DNA of 34,607 bases from an uncultured Marinilabiliaceae bacterium (GTDB lineage: Bacteria; Bacteroidota; Bacteroidia; Bacteroidales; Marinilabiliaceae), in the NCBI GenBank assembly GCA_937920475.1, contig CALEUX010000040.1:1-34607 (forward strand), read 5' to 3'. Made by a program: the position numbers and the translations under genes. Shown piece after piece: positions 8,474 through 17,125 of this stretch (position 1 is its first letter; the number at the start of each line of letters is the position of its first letter). The notes beneath the pieces were generated by a model. It searched no databases. It saw nothing but the letters and a program-made list of their open reading frames with translations, and was not told the origin of the DNA.

Positions 8474-10060
8474 TCAATAACCATCCTGTTTTAAATTTGG
8501 ATTTGCAGCCATGTCGGATGCCGGAATCGGGAAATGGTTGTATTTGTTATCGAGCGGTTTGCCTTCAAATACGCCACCTTTCCATTCCCACAGATAGTCG
8601 CCACTTGTGAATTTTCCAAAGCGAACCAAATCAGAGCGTCGGTATCCTTCCCAATAAAATTCCCGGGCACGTTCATCCAATATAAAATCAAGAGTTAGTT
8701 CTGAAACAGTAATTCTGCCGGTGGTGTTGCCAAAAGCTCTGTCGCGAACCGCATTTACTGCATTAAGGGCTTCCTGCTGGGTAGCTCCTGCGCCGCCTCT
8801 CAAATACGCTTCGGCCAGCATAAGGTAAGCATCGGCCATACGGAACAATGGAAAATCAATATCAAGGTGTTCAATATTTGACCCTTTTTGTCCGGTAGAA
8901 GTTATGTTTTTGTATTTCATAACCGAATAGCCGTTTTTAAATTCCGATATTTCGTCGGTGGTTTTGGTTCTTCCTGAGGTGTAAAACATGGGTCGTTTGT
9001 CTGTGGCACCTGTTATGTCGGGGAATTTATCAATCAGTTGCTTGCGGGCCCTGTTGCCACCCCAGGCATTAATACCATAATCAGATGGGTTCATATCCGA
9101 TGCCCACGATGAGCATGCAATCATTGTTACACCACCCCAACTCTGTGCGTTAATACCATCTGCCACCACCGGAAAAATAATGCCTTTGGCATTGTGGTTA
9201 TCGGCCAAAAACAGTTTTTGATAATCGGGCTCTAACTCGTAAGCTGAGTTGATGATTTTTTTGCAGTAGGCAATAGCTTCAGTGTATTTATCTGTATTTA
9301 TATAAACCTTTGCATTGAGATAGAGTTTGGCTAGAAGCATCCAGGCAGAAGCTCTGTCGATTCGTCCATAAACATTGGTTAAGGGTTGAGCCAGCAACTC
9401 CTCCAGTTCGGTTAATTCATTTTCTATATAGGTAAATAAATCTGCTTTCGAGATTTGTGGAGGTAAAAAGGCACCTACTTTATCTTTTTCGGTTACAAAT
9501 GGAACGCTTCCATAAAAATCGAGCGCATGGTAATAACTGAGGGCTCGTAATAATCTTGCCTCAGCTCTGTATAAAGCAATGGTTGATTTTTGTTGCTCAC
9601 TGAACCCTCGTTCGCTGAGTTTTTCGGGAGCTGACTCGCGGATAAACTCATTGGCCAGTGCAATTTGATAATAGATGCGGGAATACATACCAAGGCTTAC
9701 CTCATTGGATGGAGTCCACAGGTTGGTCTGCAGTTGGGGAATACCTGGGTCGTTCCATATCCAAAGCGCCATTTCTGTAGTTATATCCTGCATATACCAA
9801 TAAGCTCTGATGTAGTTTGATGCACCTTCGTCGATGCCAAGTACATCTTGGTTACCGTGTGGCCCGGTTTGTCCGGTTAACGATAATCCACCGTAAATTT
9901 TTGCCAGAACCTGTTCGTACGATTCTGCTTTGTTGTATATGGTAGCCGATGTGATGATATTTTTATCGAGTGGCACGGTATCAAGGTCGTTGATGCACGA
10001 TGTGAGCAACCAAATGCCACATGTAAAGGCTATAAGCTTTGTTATATTTTTTCTTTTCAT
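8474..10060 (-). CDS. SusD/RagB family glycan-binding lipoprotein
   Basis: The surface lipoprotein that caps the SusC transporter and delivers oligosaccharides to it. The 528-residue protein has a signal peptide with lipobox LLTSC, then the N-terminal SusD-like TPR region (for example ARLLRALSYYHALDFYGSVPFVTE, in two parts) and the C-terminal RagB/SusD domain with RMADAYLMLAEAYLRGG, LNAVNAVRDRA and ILDERAREFYWEGYRRSDLVRFG. These are hallmark motifs and the length is normal. It begins 12 bases after the susC stop, so the two are cotranscribed and probably coupled. The specificity for beta-1,4-galactan is inferred from the neighbouring GH53 and GH2 genes. Confidence 0.95.
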   Translation of the reverse strand: MKRKNITKLIAFTCGIWLLTSCINDLDTVPLDKNIITSATIYNKAESYEQVLAKIYGGLSLTGQTGPHGNQDVLGIDEGASNYIRAYWYMQDITTEMALWIWNDPGIPQLQTNLWTPSNEVSLGMYSRIYYQIALANEFIRESAPEKLSERGFSEQQKSTIALYRAEARLLRALSYYHALDFYGSVPFVTEKDKVGAFLPPQISKADLFTYIENELTELEELLAQPLTNVYGRIDRASAWMLLAKLYLNAKVYINTDKYTEAIAYCKKIINSAYELEPDYQKLFLADNHNAKGIIFPVVADGINAQSWGGVTMIACSSWASDMNPSDYGINAWGGNRARKQLIDKFPDITGATDKRPMFYTSGRTKTTDEISEFKNGYSVMKYKNITSTGQKGSNIEHLDIDFPLFRMADAYLMLAEAYLRGGAGATQQEALNAVNAVRDRAFGNTTGRITVSELTLDFILDERAREFYWEGYRRSDLVRFGKFTSGDYLWEWKGGVFEGKPLDNKYNHFPIPASDMAANPNLKQDGY

Positions 10061-10072
10061 TTTTCTTCTGTT

Positions 10073-13048
10073 TTAAAATTCCAGATTTAAGCCCATAATG
10101 AAAGTGGTGGGACGCGGATAAACGTTAATGTCCATGCCGTTGAATACTTCAGGGTCGAGGCCTTTGTAATCGGTAATAGTCAATGCATTCTGAACGGTAA
10201 AAGAGCATCTGAGTTTTGATTTTATTCCAAACGGACTGCTGAAACTATAACCGGCAGATACGTTATCCAGCTTAAAAAATGAGGCATCGCGAACATAATA
10301 ATCGCTTAAGAGTTGTTGCGACTCAAAGTTGGTTTTCATTACACTTTTGGGAACATTCAACAGATAGGTTGAGCTGTAGGTGTATTGGAAATTGGCATTG
10401 CTGGCTTCAAAATCGTTATAAACATGGTTGCCAATGCTGGCTCTCGATGTGAAAGCAAAATCCCAGTTTTTATATTCTATCCTTGATGAGAGTCCCATTA
10501 TAATATCCGGGGCCGACGATTTAAAATGGTATTTATCTTCGATGGTTATTTCGCCGTCGCCATCGCGGTCAACATAAAGTCCGGCCACTGGTTTTCCTTG
10601 TTGATCATAAGCTTGCTGATAAACAAAGAATGAGTTTGCCGGTTTGCCAACGCTGTTAATTTTGGCATAGTTCCCAGTTCCGCCCGAAATTAATCCCGTT
10701 ACAGCACCCTGGTAGGATGGATCTTCAACCGCCGTTAGTTTGGTTATTTTATTTACATTTTTTGTAACGTTAAAACCTACTTCCCAAAACAAATTGTTTG
10801 AAACAATGGGGCGCACGTTTATATTGAACTCAACGCCTTTGTTTTCGAGGTTTCCAACGTTTGTTAGCAAAATGTTGGTGAAGTTGGTTCCGGCAGCAAC
10901 CGGAATTTCATTAATCAAATCGGAAGTTTTTCTTTTATAAAGTTCAATAGAGCCATTGATTCTTTCGTTTAAGAAACCAAAATCAATTCCCAGATTGGCA
11001 GTGGTTGTTTCTTCCCATTTTAAATTGGCATCGTAACCGGCAGGGCGTGCCATGGTAACCCAGCGGTCGCCAAAAAGATAACGTGCTGTTGACAAACTAT
11101 AGCTGTAACGGGCCAGATATGGATAGTTATCGCTGGTTATATATTGCTGACCTGTAACGCCATAGCCTAATCTGAGGCGCAAGTTGGATACCAAATTTGA
11201 GTTAACCAGAAATTTCTCCTGATTGATTCGCCATGCAGCTGCCAACGATGGAAACAATCCCCATCTGTTGTCTTCCGAAAATCTTGAAGTGCCATCCTGA
11301 CGCAGTGTAAAGGTTAACAGGTATTTATCGCGGTAAGCATAATTCATCCGTCCAAAAAACGACACTAAGTAATTTTCGGTTGGTAATGTCTGCTCGGGTG
11401 CAATAATATAAGTTCCGTTAACGCTGGTGGCATTTACATAATCTTCGCGCCAGAAATGCTGCCACGAATAGCCGGCCATAACATCAATTTTACTTTGAAG
11501 CGATGGCAGATTTTTATTGTAGTTCAGATAAAAATCGAGCAGTTTATTCTTTTTATCCTGTGTATAAACTCTGTCCTCGCCGCTTTGGTCGGTTCCATCG
11601 GCAGCCTTACGGTAAGCAAATGCAGCCTTAACAGGTATGTAAACCGACCCATCGGTTGAAGAATAATCGTATCCAAGATTTAGAGTAGCATTTAAATCGG
11701 GCAGAAAATGAAACTTATAGTCAATTTTAGCGCTACCAATGCTTCTCCAAACTTCCGATTCATCGTGTCGTTGATGCAATTGTGCCACAGGGTTTACCGG
11801 CGAAAAGCTGGCAGGTTTATCGCCATCCATCCAGGTGGTATAGCCTCCATAAATGCTTGTATTGTCTCTAACCGGCTTGGTAGGGTCGTACAAAATGGCA
11901 TTACCGATGGCTCCGGTGGGCGCAAAACGGTTTTTAATAAACATTCCTTTCAGGTTCAGGTTAAATTTCAAGTGATTGTCGAAGAAGGAAGGGCTGAGGT
12001 TAAGTGCACCGGTGTATCGTTTCATCGACGAGGTTTTAAGCAACCCTGATTGGTCAGAATAACCCAAAGAAATGCGGAAAGGTGTATTGAATTGGGATCC
12101 TGAAAAGCTAAAATTGTGGTCTTGTCCAACGGCCGTTTGAAAAATCATATCCTGCCAGTTGGTTTTTGAATTCCCTAATAGTGCTGCTGCATTTGAGTTT
12201 TCGCCATACCTCGAATAAATCAGTTCGCGATATTCATCGGCATTCAAAACATCAATCTGATTGGTTTTTATTCCTACAGAGACATTCATATCATAAGAAA
12301 CCTTAAAAGCACCTTTGGCACCCGATTTGGTTGTAATTATTATGACACCGTTCGAAGCCCTTGAGCCATAAATAGCAGTGGCCGAAGCATCTTTTAAAAT
12401 GGTAAACGATTCAATATCGTTGGGGTTGATGGTGCTTAAAGGATTGCGCATGCCTGAAACGCCATCGTTATCAACCGGTACGCCATCTATAACAAACAGA
12501 GGGTCGTTGCTGGCCGATAAGGACGAACCTCCTCTGATACGAATTGTTGCGCCGCTACCCGGAGCACCACCAGCGGTTGTAATTTGCACACCCGATGCTT
12601 TACCGGTTATTAACTCCTGTGGCGATGTAATTGCTCCGCGGTTAAAATCCTTGGTACTTACCGAAACAATGGCTCCGGTAGCATCTTCGCGTCGAACCTG
12701 CCCATAGCCGATTACTACCACTTCCTGAAAGCTTATTACCTGAGGTTTTAATGCTACCCGGATGTTGGTGTTGCTTCCAACCGGGATGGTTTGAGTTTCA
12801 AAGCCTACGGATGAAATGAGCAGTGTATCAGTATTAGCTGCCTGTAATGAGAAAGTGCCATCCAAAGCAGTAACCGCACCCCTTTGGGTACCTTTTATGG
12901 CAATGGTGGCGCCGGGAATGGGTTCATTGGACTGGGATTCCAGCACAATGCCTGTTACCAGACGTTGCTGAGCCAATGATGTTAAAGGAACGCTTAACAT
13001 CAATATTATGGCGCTCAGCCATTTAATCTTGATTACATAGTTTTCCAT
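10073..13048 (-). CDS. SusC/RagA family TonB-dependent outer-membrane transporter
   Basis: The outer-membrane beta-barrel that imports oligosaccharides using TonB energy, working with SusD. The 991-residue protein begins with a signal peptide ending near LTSLAQQ. A carboxypeptidase-regulatory-like domain follows (about residues 30-105, GIVLESQSNEPIPGATIAIKG), then the SusC signature near VVVIGYGQ, the plug domain with ITTAGGAPGSGATIRIRGG, DPLFVIDGVPVD and FTILKDASATAIYGSRASNG, and a long barrel. The last residue is Phe, after YPRPTTFIMGLNLEF, as expected for BAM recognition. Gap to GH2 upstream is 123 bases and holds a stem-loop; gap to susD downstream is 12 bases. Galactan oligomers are the inferred cargo. 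Confidence 0.96.
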   Translation of the reverse strand: MENYVIKIKWLSAIILMLSVPLTSLAQQRLVTGIVLESQSNEPIPGATIAIKGTQRGAVTALDGTFSLQAANTDTLLISSVGFETQTIPVGSNTNIRVALKPQVISFQEVVVIGYGQVRREDATGAIVSVSTKDFNRGAITSPQELITGKASGVQITTAGGAPGSGATIRIRGGSSLSASNDPLFVIDGVPVDNDGVSGMRNPLSTINPNDIESFTILKDASATAIYGSRASNGVIIITTKSGAKGAFKVSYDMNVSVGIKTNQIDVLNADEYRELIYSRYGENSNAAALLGNSKTNWQDMIFQTAVGQDHNFSFSGSQFNTPFRISLGYSDQSGLLKTSSMKRYTGALNLSPSFFDNHLKFNLNLKGMFIKNRFAPTGAIGNAILYDPTKPVRDNTSIYGGYTTWMDGDKPASFSPVNPVAQLHQRHDESEVWRSIGSAKIDYKFHFLPDLNATLNLGYDYSSTDGSVYIPVKAAFAYRKAADGTDQSGEDRVYTQDKKNKLLDFYLNYNKNLPSLQSKIDVMAGYSWQHFWREDYVNATSVNGTYIIAPEQTLPTENYLVSFFGRMNYAYRDKYLLTFTLRQDGTSRFSEDNRWGLFPSLAAAWRINQEKFLVNSNLVSNLRLRLGYGVTGQQYITSDNYPYLARYSYSLSTARYLFGDRWVTMARPAGYDANLKWEETTTANLGIDFGFLNERINGSIELYKRKTSDLINEIPVAAGTNFTNILLTNVGNLENKGVEFNINVRPIVSNNLFWEVGFNVTKNVNKITKLTAVEDPSYQGAVTGLISGGTGNYAKINSVGKPANSFFVYQQAYDQQGKPVAGLYVDRDGDGEITIEDKYHFKSSAPDIIMGLSSRIEYKNWDFAFTSRASIGNHVYNDFEASNANFQYTYSSTYLLNVPKSVMKTNFESQQLLSDYYVRDASFFKLDNVSAGYSFSSPFGIKSKLRCSFTVQNALTITDYKGLDPEVFNGMDINVYPRPTTFIMGLNLEF

Positions 13049-13122
13049 TTGGTTGAATTTGGATTAACAAACAAGAAATTTAAGCTTATAAAATTGTTTC
13101 AATTAGGGTGTAAGTATGGCCT

Positions 13123-13141
13123 CTCAGAATGCTCTTCTGAG
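13123..13141 (-). repeat. stem-loop between GH2 and susC
   Basis: CTCAGAA (13123-13129), five-base loop, TTCTGAG (13135-13141) form a perfect 7-bp hairpin in the 123-base space between the GH2 stop and the susC start. No promoter element was seen there. It could be a processing or stability site that lets susC/susD reach higher levels than the enzymes upstream, which is inference. Confidence 0.4.
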
Positions 13142-13171
13142 TGCTATATATCAGTAAATCAATTATTAGAT

Positions 13172-15532
13172 CTACTTTATGAGTAGTTTCATTTCACCTT
13201 GTTTTAAACCGTTCGAAATGGCTGTGATAGCGATGGTCCCACCGGTTTTTCCGGCTTTTAGAAGTATAGATGCTATTCCCGCTTCAGCATCCATCGGATT
13301 CATTCCAATGAGTTCTGCATCACCAGTAACATGAAAGGTAACACTGGCCGAAGTATCGGGAACAATGGTTCCGGATTCGTCAATAATGGCTGCATAAAGA
13401 AAAACCATATCGTTAACCCCTTTTTGAAGTGGGCGGTTGCTCTCATCTGTCCAAAGTTTAATGGATGCAGCCTGCCCTGGCGTTTTGCGTGTTGAGGTAG
13501 CTGCCATTTCTCCTTTGATGAAACCTTTTGCAGTGAGTTTGCCAGGTATAAAACTGTTGAGACTGAATGTGAATGGAGGACTAACAAGATGGGTGGTGTT
13601 TACGTCATCATCGGGTTTTTGGCGACCAACCGACTGTCCGTTTATAAATAATTCAACTTCTTCGCAATTACTATAAACTTTAACGTCCAGAAATGATGGG
13701 TCGTTATAATAGTTTGCAATTTCAACAAAGGGATTATTGAATTCGGGCTGCGAAGATTCGCCCGGTTTTGCCTGACTTTTATAAAAGTAAAATGCGAATT
13801 TTGGTAATCGGAATATGTCCATTATGCCCGAAGCTTCCAAATCGGGAGCATAGCCACGGTTATAGTCGTACATGAGCCAATTGGCATCGCCGGCTGGTGA
13901 ACCTTTTAAATTGCTGTTGTGTGCCTCCTGATAATTGAGCGCTTGTTGGTTTAATCTTTTTTGTCCGAAACCTCTTAATTGTCGGGAGTTTCTTTCATCG
14001 GGTGTTAAATCTTTAAAAGCTGTTTGGTTGAAACCGGCATTGTGGGCATAGTATTCCCAATCGCCATATTCGGCAATTAAAATTGGTTTTTTATCGTAAT
14101 GTTTCCAGTAATGAGGTGGTTTGGAGTGCTGGCGCGCCGGAATAAACACATCATAAGTTTTCTCAACCCATCCGCAGGTGTATGCATCGCCCTGTGGATA
14201 TTCTTCATGAACCGCGTTGTGGGCATTCTGGATAAACTCATCGGGCATGCGCGTTTCGTTTAGCGAGGCTTCCCAAAGAATAACGCTGGCATGGTTGCGG
14301 TCGCGGCGAACCATTTTTCGTACATCATTTAAAGCATTTACCTGAAAGATGGAATCGCCTATGAATTGCCAGCCAGGAATTGCGTTCATAGTTAAAAGCC
14401 CAAGTTCATCGCAGGCATTCATAAACGATTTTGAGTGAGGATAATGCGATAACCGAACAAAATTAAATCCGGCTTCTCTTATTTTATAAGCATCGCGGTA
14501 ATTGGCATTATCCGAAAGAGCGTAACCAATATAGGGATATTCCTGATGGCGGTTGGTTCCACGGAGATAAAGCGGTTGGCCATTGAGTTCAAATCCTTGT
14601 GCAGTAAAACTGAAGGTGCGAATTCCAATTCGTTCATTGGTTGCATCGATTAAAACTCCATTGCTTAGTAGTTCGACTTCAATGGTATATAAGTTTGGCG
14701 ACGATGGTGACCATAATTCCGGTTGGTAAACTTCAAATGAGAATTTGAATTGATGATAGGTGTTGGATGGCAATGAGGCAATCGGTGAAATTTCTCTTTT
14801 TACGATTTTACCTGTTTTATCACGAAGGGTGAGTTTTATTTCAGCTTCTTTATTCTCCGGATATTGGTTCTCTGCATCAACCTGAACCAGTATGGTGGCT
14901 TTTTGGCTGGTTACATCCTGAAAGCTTACAAAAATACCACCACCGGCTGCTCTGTTGGCTCCAATTGGGTCAGAAATATGCAGTTTATCTTTAACAATGA
15001 ACCAAACATTACGGTAAATACCACTAAAGATATTAAAATCAAGGTCATCAATAGGTTTCCCGGGCGGCACCTGGGGATTATCTTCATTATTAAGCTTAAC
15101 TATAATTGCATTTGGTTTGGTGTAATCAATAAGCTCATCAATGGGAATATAAAATGGCAGATAACCACCATAGTTTGTATAAATATGGTTTCCATTCAGG
15201 AAAATTTCGGCCACCTGCATTGCTCCTTCAAAATTTAGAGCAATATGCTTTCCTTGCAATGACGAATCAACTGTAAATTCTTTTTTATAGAAGCAATTGC
15301 CCATCCATTGCCGGTCTTTAATTACTAAAGGTTCAATTTGCGCAGTGTGTGGAAGTGATATTTTTTCCCAATCAACATTATTGTTAAAAACAAGTGTTGA
15401 ATCTACGTCTTTAATAAACTCCCAATCGTCGTTAAACAGGGTTTCGCGGTTCACAACAGTGCTATTGCCCGATGGTGGGTTACAGGAAGTGTAAACGGCC
15501 AATACAAGCAAAAAAGGAATCAGTAACTTCAT
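13172..15532 (-). CDS. glycoside hydrolase family 2 beta-galactosidase, lipoprotein
   Basis: The 786-residue enzyme has a signal peptide with lipobox VYTSC (Cys17), so it is membrane-anchored. It then shows the GH2 order: sugar-binding jelly roll (about residues 30-185, with FEGAMQVAEIFLNG and IFSGIYRNVWF), immunoglobulin-like domain (about 190-305), TIM barrel (about 310-600, starting LNGQPLYLRGTNRHQEYPYIG and with FVRLSHYPHS), and C-terminal beta domains. The acid/base is expected at Glu426 in WEASLNET and the nucleophile at Glu488 in ILIAEYGDWEY. With a GH53 partner, beta-galactosidase action on galacto-oligosaccharides is the likely activity, though GH2 also includes glucuronidases and mannosidases. 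It starts 39 bases after the GH53 stop; they form one operon. Confidence 0.93.
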   Translation of the reverse strand: MKLLIPFLLVLAVYTSCNPPSGNSTVVNRETLFNDDWEFIKDVDSTLVFNNNVDWEKISLPHTAQIEPLVIKDRQWMGNCFYKKEFTVDSSLQGKHIALNFEGAMQVAEIFLNGNHIYTNYGGYLPFYIPIDELIDYTKPNAIIVKLNNEDNPQVPPGKPIDDLDFNIFSGIYRNVWFIVKDKLHISDPIGANRAAGGGIFVSFQDVTSQKATILVQVDAENQYPENKEAEIKLTLRDKTGKIVKREISPIASLPSNTYHQFKFSFEVYQPELWSPSSPNLYTIEVELLSNGVLIDATNERIGIRTFSFTAQGFELNGQPLYLRGTNRHQEYPYIGYALSDNANYRDAYKIREAGFNFVRLSHYPHSKSFMNACDELGLLTMNAIPGWQFIGDSIFQVNALNDVRKMVRRDRNHASVILWEASLNETRMPDEFIQNAHNAVHEEYPQGDAYTCGWVEKTYDVFIPARQHSKPPHYWKHYDKKPILIAEYGDWEYYAHNAGFNQTAFKDLTPDERNSRQLRGFGQKRLNQQALNYQEAHNSNLKGSPAGDANWLMYDYNRGYAPDLEASGIMDIFRLPKFAFYFYKSQAKPGESSQPEFNNPFVEIANYYNDPSFLDVKVYSNCEEVELFINGQSVGRQKPDDDVNTTHLVSPPFTFSLNSFIPGKLTAKGFIKGEMAATSTRKTPGQAASIKLWTDESNRPLQKGVNDMVFLYAAIIDESGTIVPDTSASVTFHVTGDAELIGMNPMDAEAGIASILLKAGKTGGTIAITAISNGLKQGEMKLLIK

Positions 15533-15571
15533 TTGAATCTGTTTTATGTAATTGTCTTGATTTCGAATAAA

Positions 15572-16774
15572 TTATTTTGATGTATAAGGATGCTTCATAA
15601 AATCAACGGCCTCGGTCAGATTTCCTGAAAAGTTGAAAAAGGCACAGTTTTCCCAGGCAGAACCAGTATTCCACAAATCGGTCATGTTTGACGTTATCCA
15701 TGCTGGTTCCCAGTAAATCACCCCTATGGCACCTGCATCAATCATTTTTTGAGTGAGTGTTATTAAAAATTGTTTCTGACCCTCAACTGTGTATGGAAAA
15801 TTCTGAATAGGGGTCTGATTAAAGTAAATATTTGGATAATTGTCATTATTGGCAGTGGTAAAAGGGTAGGCGGTTTCCAGCACCATCAGGTCTTTGTTGT
15901 ACTTTGATTTCAGATTTTTAATGGTGGCAGTTAAATCATCGAACTTAACAGTTGTGTGCCAAATATGATAGTACGAGAACCCCATAATATCGAAACGGGT
16001 AACTTTACCTTTATTAATTACATCGCCCATCCACCAGTCTAGGTTTTTGGGGTCGGCCACATGTAAAGCTATTTTTATGCTTGAACCGGTTTCGCTATCG
16101 ATTTTTTTAACAGCATCAATAGCTGCATTTAAAACTTTTCCCATGTTAACCCAGTTTCCGTTACATACATTCAAATTTGGGAAACCAGCATTAGTGTCCG
16201 TAATCATCATTCCACAATTGGTTTCATTGCCAATTTGAACCATTTGTGGAAGCAGGTTTTTTGCATGAAGCTGATTAAGAATTTTATAGGTGTAATTGTA
16301 CACCGAGTCGCATAACACATTAATATCAGTAATGTTTTTCCAGAGTTCGGGAACCTTTTGTTTGCCGGGGTCGGCCCATGTATCGGAATAATGAAAATCG
16401 AGTAAAACTTCCATGCCGGCATTTTTAGCTCTTTGTATGCTTTTTTCAACATCTTCGTAACCGCTGTAAAGCACCGACGATGAGCCATAAATTTCCTTTA
16501 CCCACGAAGGATTATTCCACAAACGCAATCGAACTAAATTGACGCCATGTTTCTTAAATGTGGTAAAGGGGTCTGTTTGAAGATTATTTTCTTTGTATAT
16601 GCCTCCTTTATCTTCAACCTGGTTAACATACGACAAATCAGCTCCAAAGTAAAAGCCACTAATGGGTACTGGCTCCGGCTCCGGTTCCTGGTTGTCGTTT
16701 TTACTGCACGAACAGGCCATCATGCCTAAAATAAGCAAAGCTGCAAGAAAAGAATTCAAATTTATAGTCCTCAT
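15572..16774 (-). CDS. glycoside hydrolase family 53 endo-beta-1,4-galactanase, lipoprotein
   Basis: GH53 enzymes cut beta-1,4-galactan, the side chain of rhamnogalacturonan I and type I arabinogalactan; no other activity is well known in the family. The 400-residue protein has a lipoprotein signal (LGMMAC, Cys21), a Glu/Pro-rich linker, and a single TIM barrel from about residue 40. Visible family motifs are FYFGADLSYVN, VRLRLWNNP, LLDFHYSDTWADPGKQ, the acid/base VQIGNETNCG (Glu184), FDIMGFSYYHIWH, and the nucleophile MVLETAYPF (Glu300), then GVIYWEPAW. It is the first gene of the operon, nearest the shared regulatory region, and the best indicator of the substrate of the whole locus. A surface location is usual for such endo-acting enzymes but is not proven here. 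Confidence 0.95.
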   Translation of the reverse strand: MRTINLNSFLAALLILGMMACSCSKNDNQEPEPEPVPISGFYFGADLSYVNQVEDKGGIYKENNLQTDPFTTFKKHGVNLVRLRLWNNPSWVKEIYGSSSVLYSGYEDVEKSIQRAKNAGMEVLLDFHYSDTWADPGKQKVPELWKNITDINVLCDSVYNYTYKILNQLHAKNLLPQMVQIGNETNCGMMITDTNAGFPNLNVCNGNWVNMGKVLNAAIDAVKKIDSETGSSIKIALHVADPKNLDWWMGDVINKGKVTRFDIMGFSYYHIWHTTVKFDDLTATIKNLKSKYNKDLMVLETAYPFTTANNDNYPNIYFNQTPIQNFPYTVEGQKQFLITLTQKMIDAGAIGVIYWEPAWITSNMTDLWNTGSAWENCAFFNFSGNLTEAVDFMKHPYTSK

Positions 16775-16866
16775 ATTTTAATATTTAAGAAACAATCAAC
16801 AGGCAGGCAGCGCATAATAATGGCCGTCAATATCAGCCTGTGTGTAATGGTTTAATTGAACCAACT

Positions 16867-16874
16867 CAAAGGTA
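16867..16874 (-). promoter_or_regulatory. -7 promoter element of the GH53-GH2-susCD operon
   Basis: The minus strand reads TACCTTTG, an exact TAnnTTTG match. Transcription would begin near 16862, giving a leader of about 88 bases. No TTG is found at the -33 position, which fits a promoter that needs an activator; the direct repeat lies immediately upstream at about -40 to -73. Confidence 0.55.
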
Positions 16875-16901
16875 AAAAAGCCTTAAAAAATGTTATTGGT
16901 A

Positions 16902-16935
16902 AAATCGTACAAATAGTTGTTTAAATCGTACAAAT
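16902..16935. promoter_or_regulatory. 13-base direct repeat, candidate regulator operator
   Basis: AAATCGTACAAAT occurs perfectly at 16902-16914 and again at 16923-16935, start to start 21 bases. Similarity extends to 16 of 18 bases (16900-16917 against 16921-16938). Two helical turns between half-sites is the spacing used by AraC-family activators, and the divergent gene ends in an AraC-type DNA-binding domain. The repeat sits just upstream of the GH53 promoter element. Confidence 0.65.
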
Positions 16936-17125
16936 TGTGTCTTTTTATTGTATTGATTACATAAAAAGCAGTTAATCAAATAAATAATAATTTGTTATTT
17001 TCTTACGAATTTTTATTTGAATCTTACATGGCTAATTTAATATGTAAAAAATATTTAATTTTAACCTACAATCATGGAGGGTGCTAATTGTATTAATGGA
17101 ATCATCAGTTTTACCAATATAAAAT

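Larger units (their letters stand above)
16775..17125. promoter_or_regulatory. divergent regulatory region of the galactan locus
   Basis: A 351-base AT-rich gap between the divergent GH53 operon (minus) and the regulator gene (plus). It contains the direct repeat at 16902-16935 and the minus-strand -7 element at 16867-16874. The rest (about 16940-17125) shows only AT-rich sequence with no reading frame or clear TAnnTTTG element for the regulator. Confidence 0.7.
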
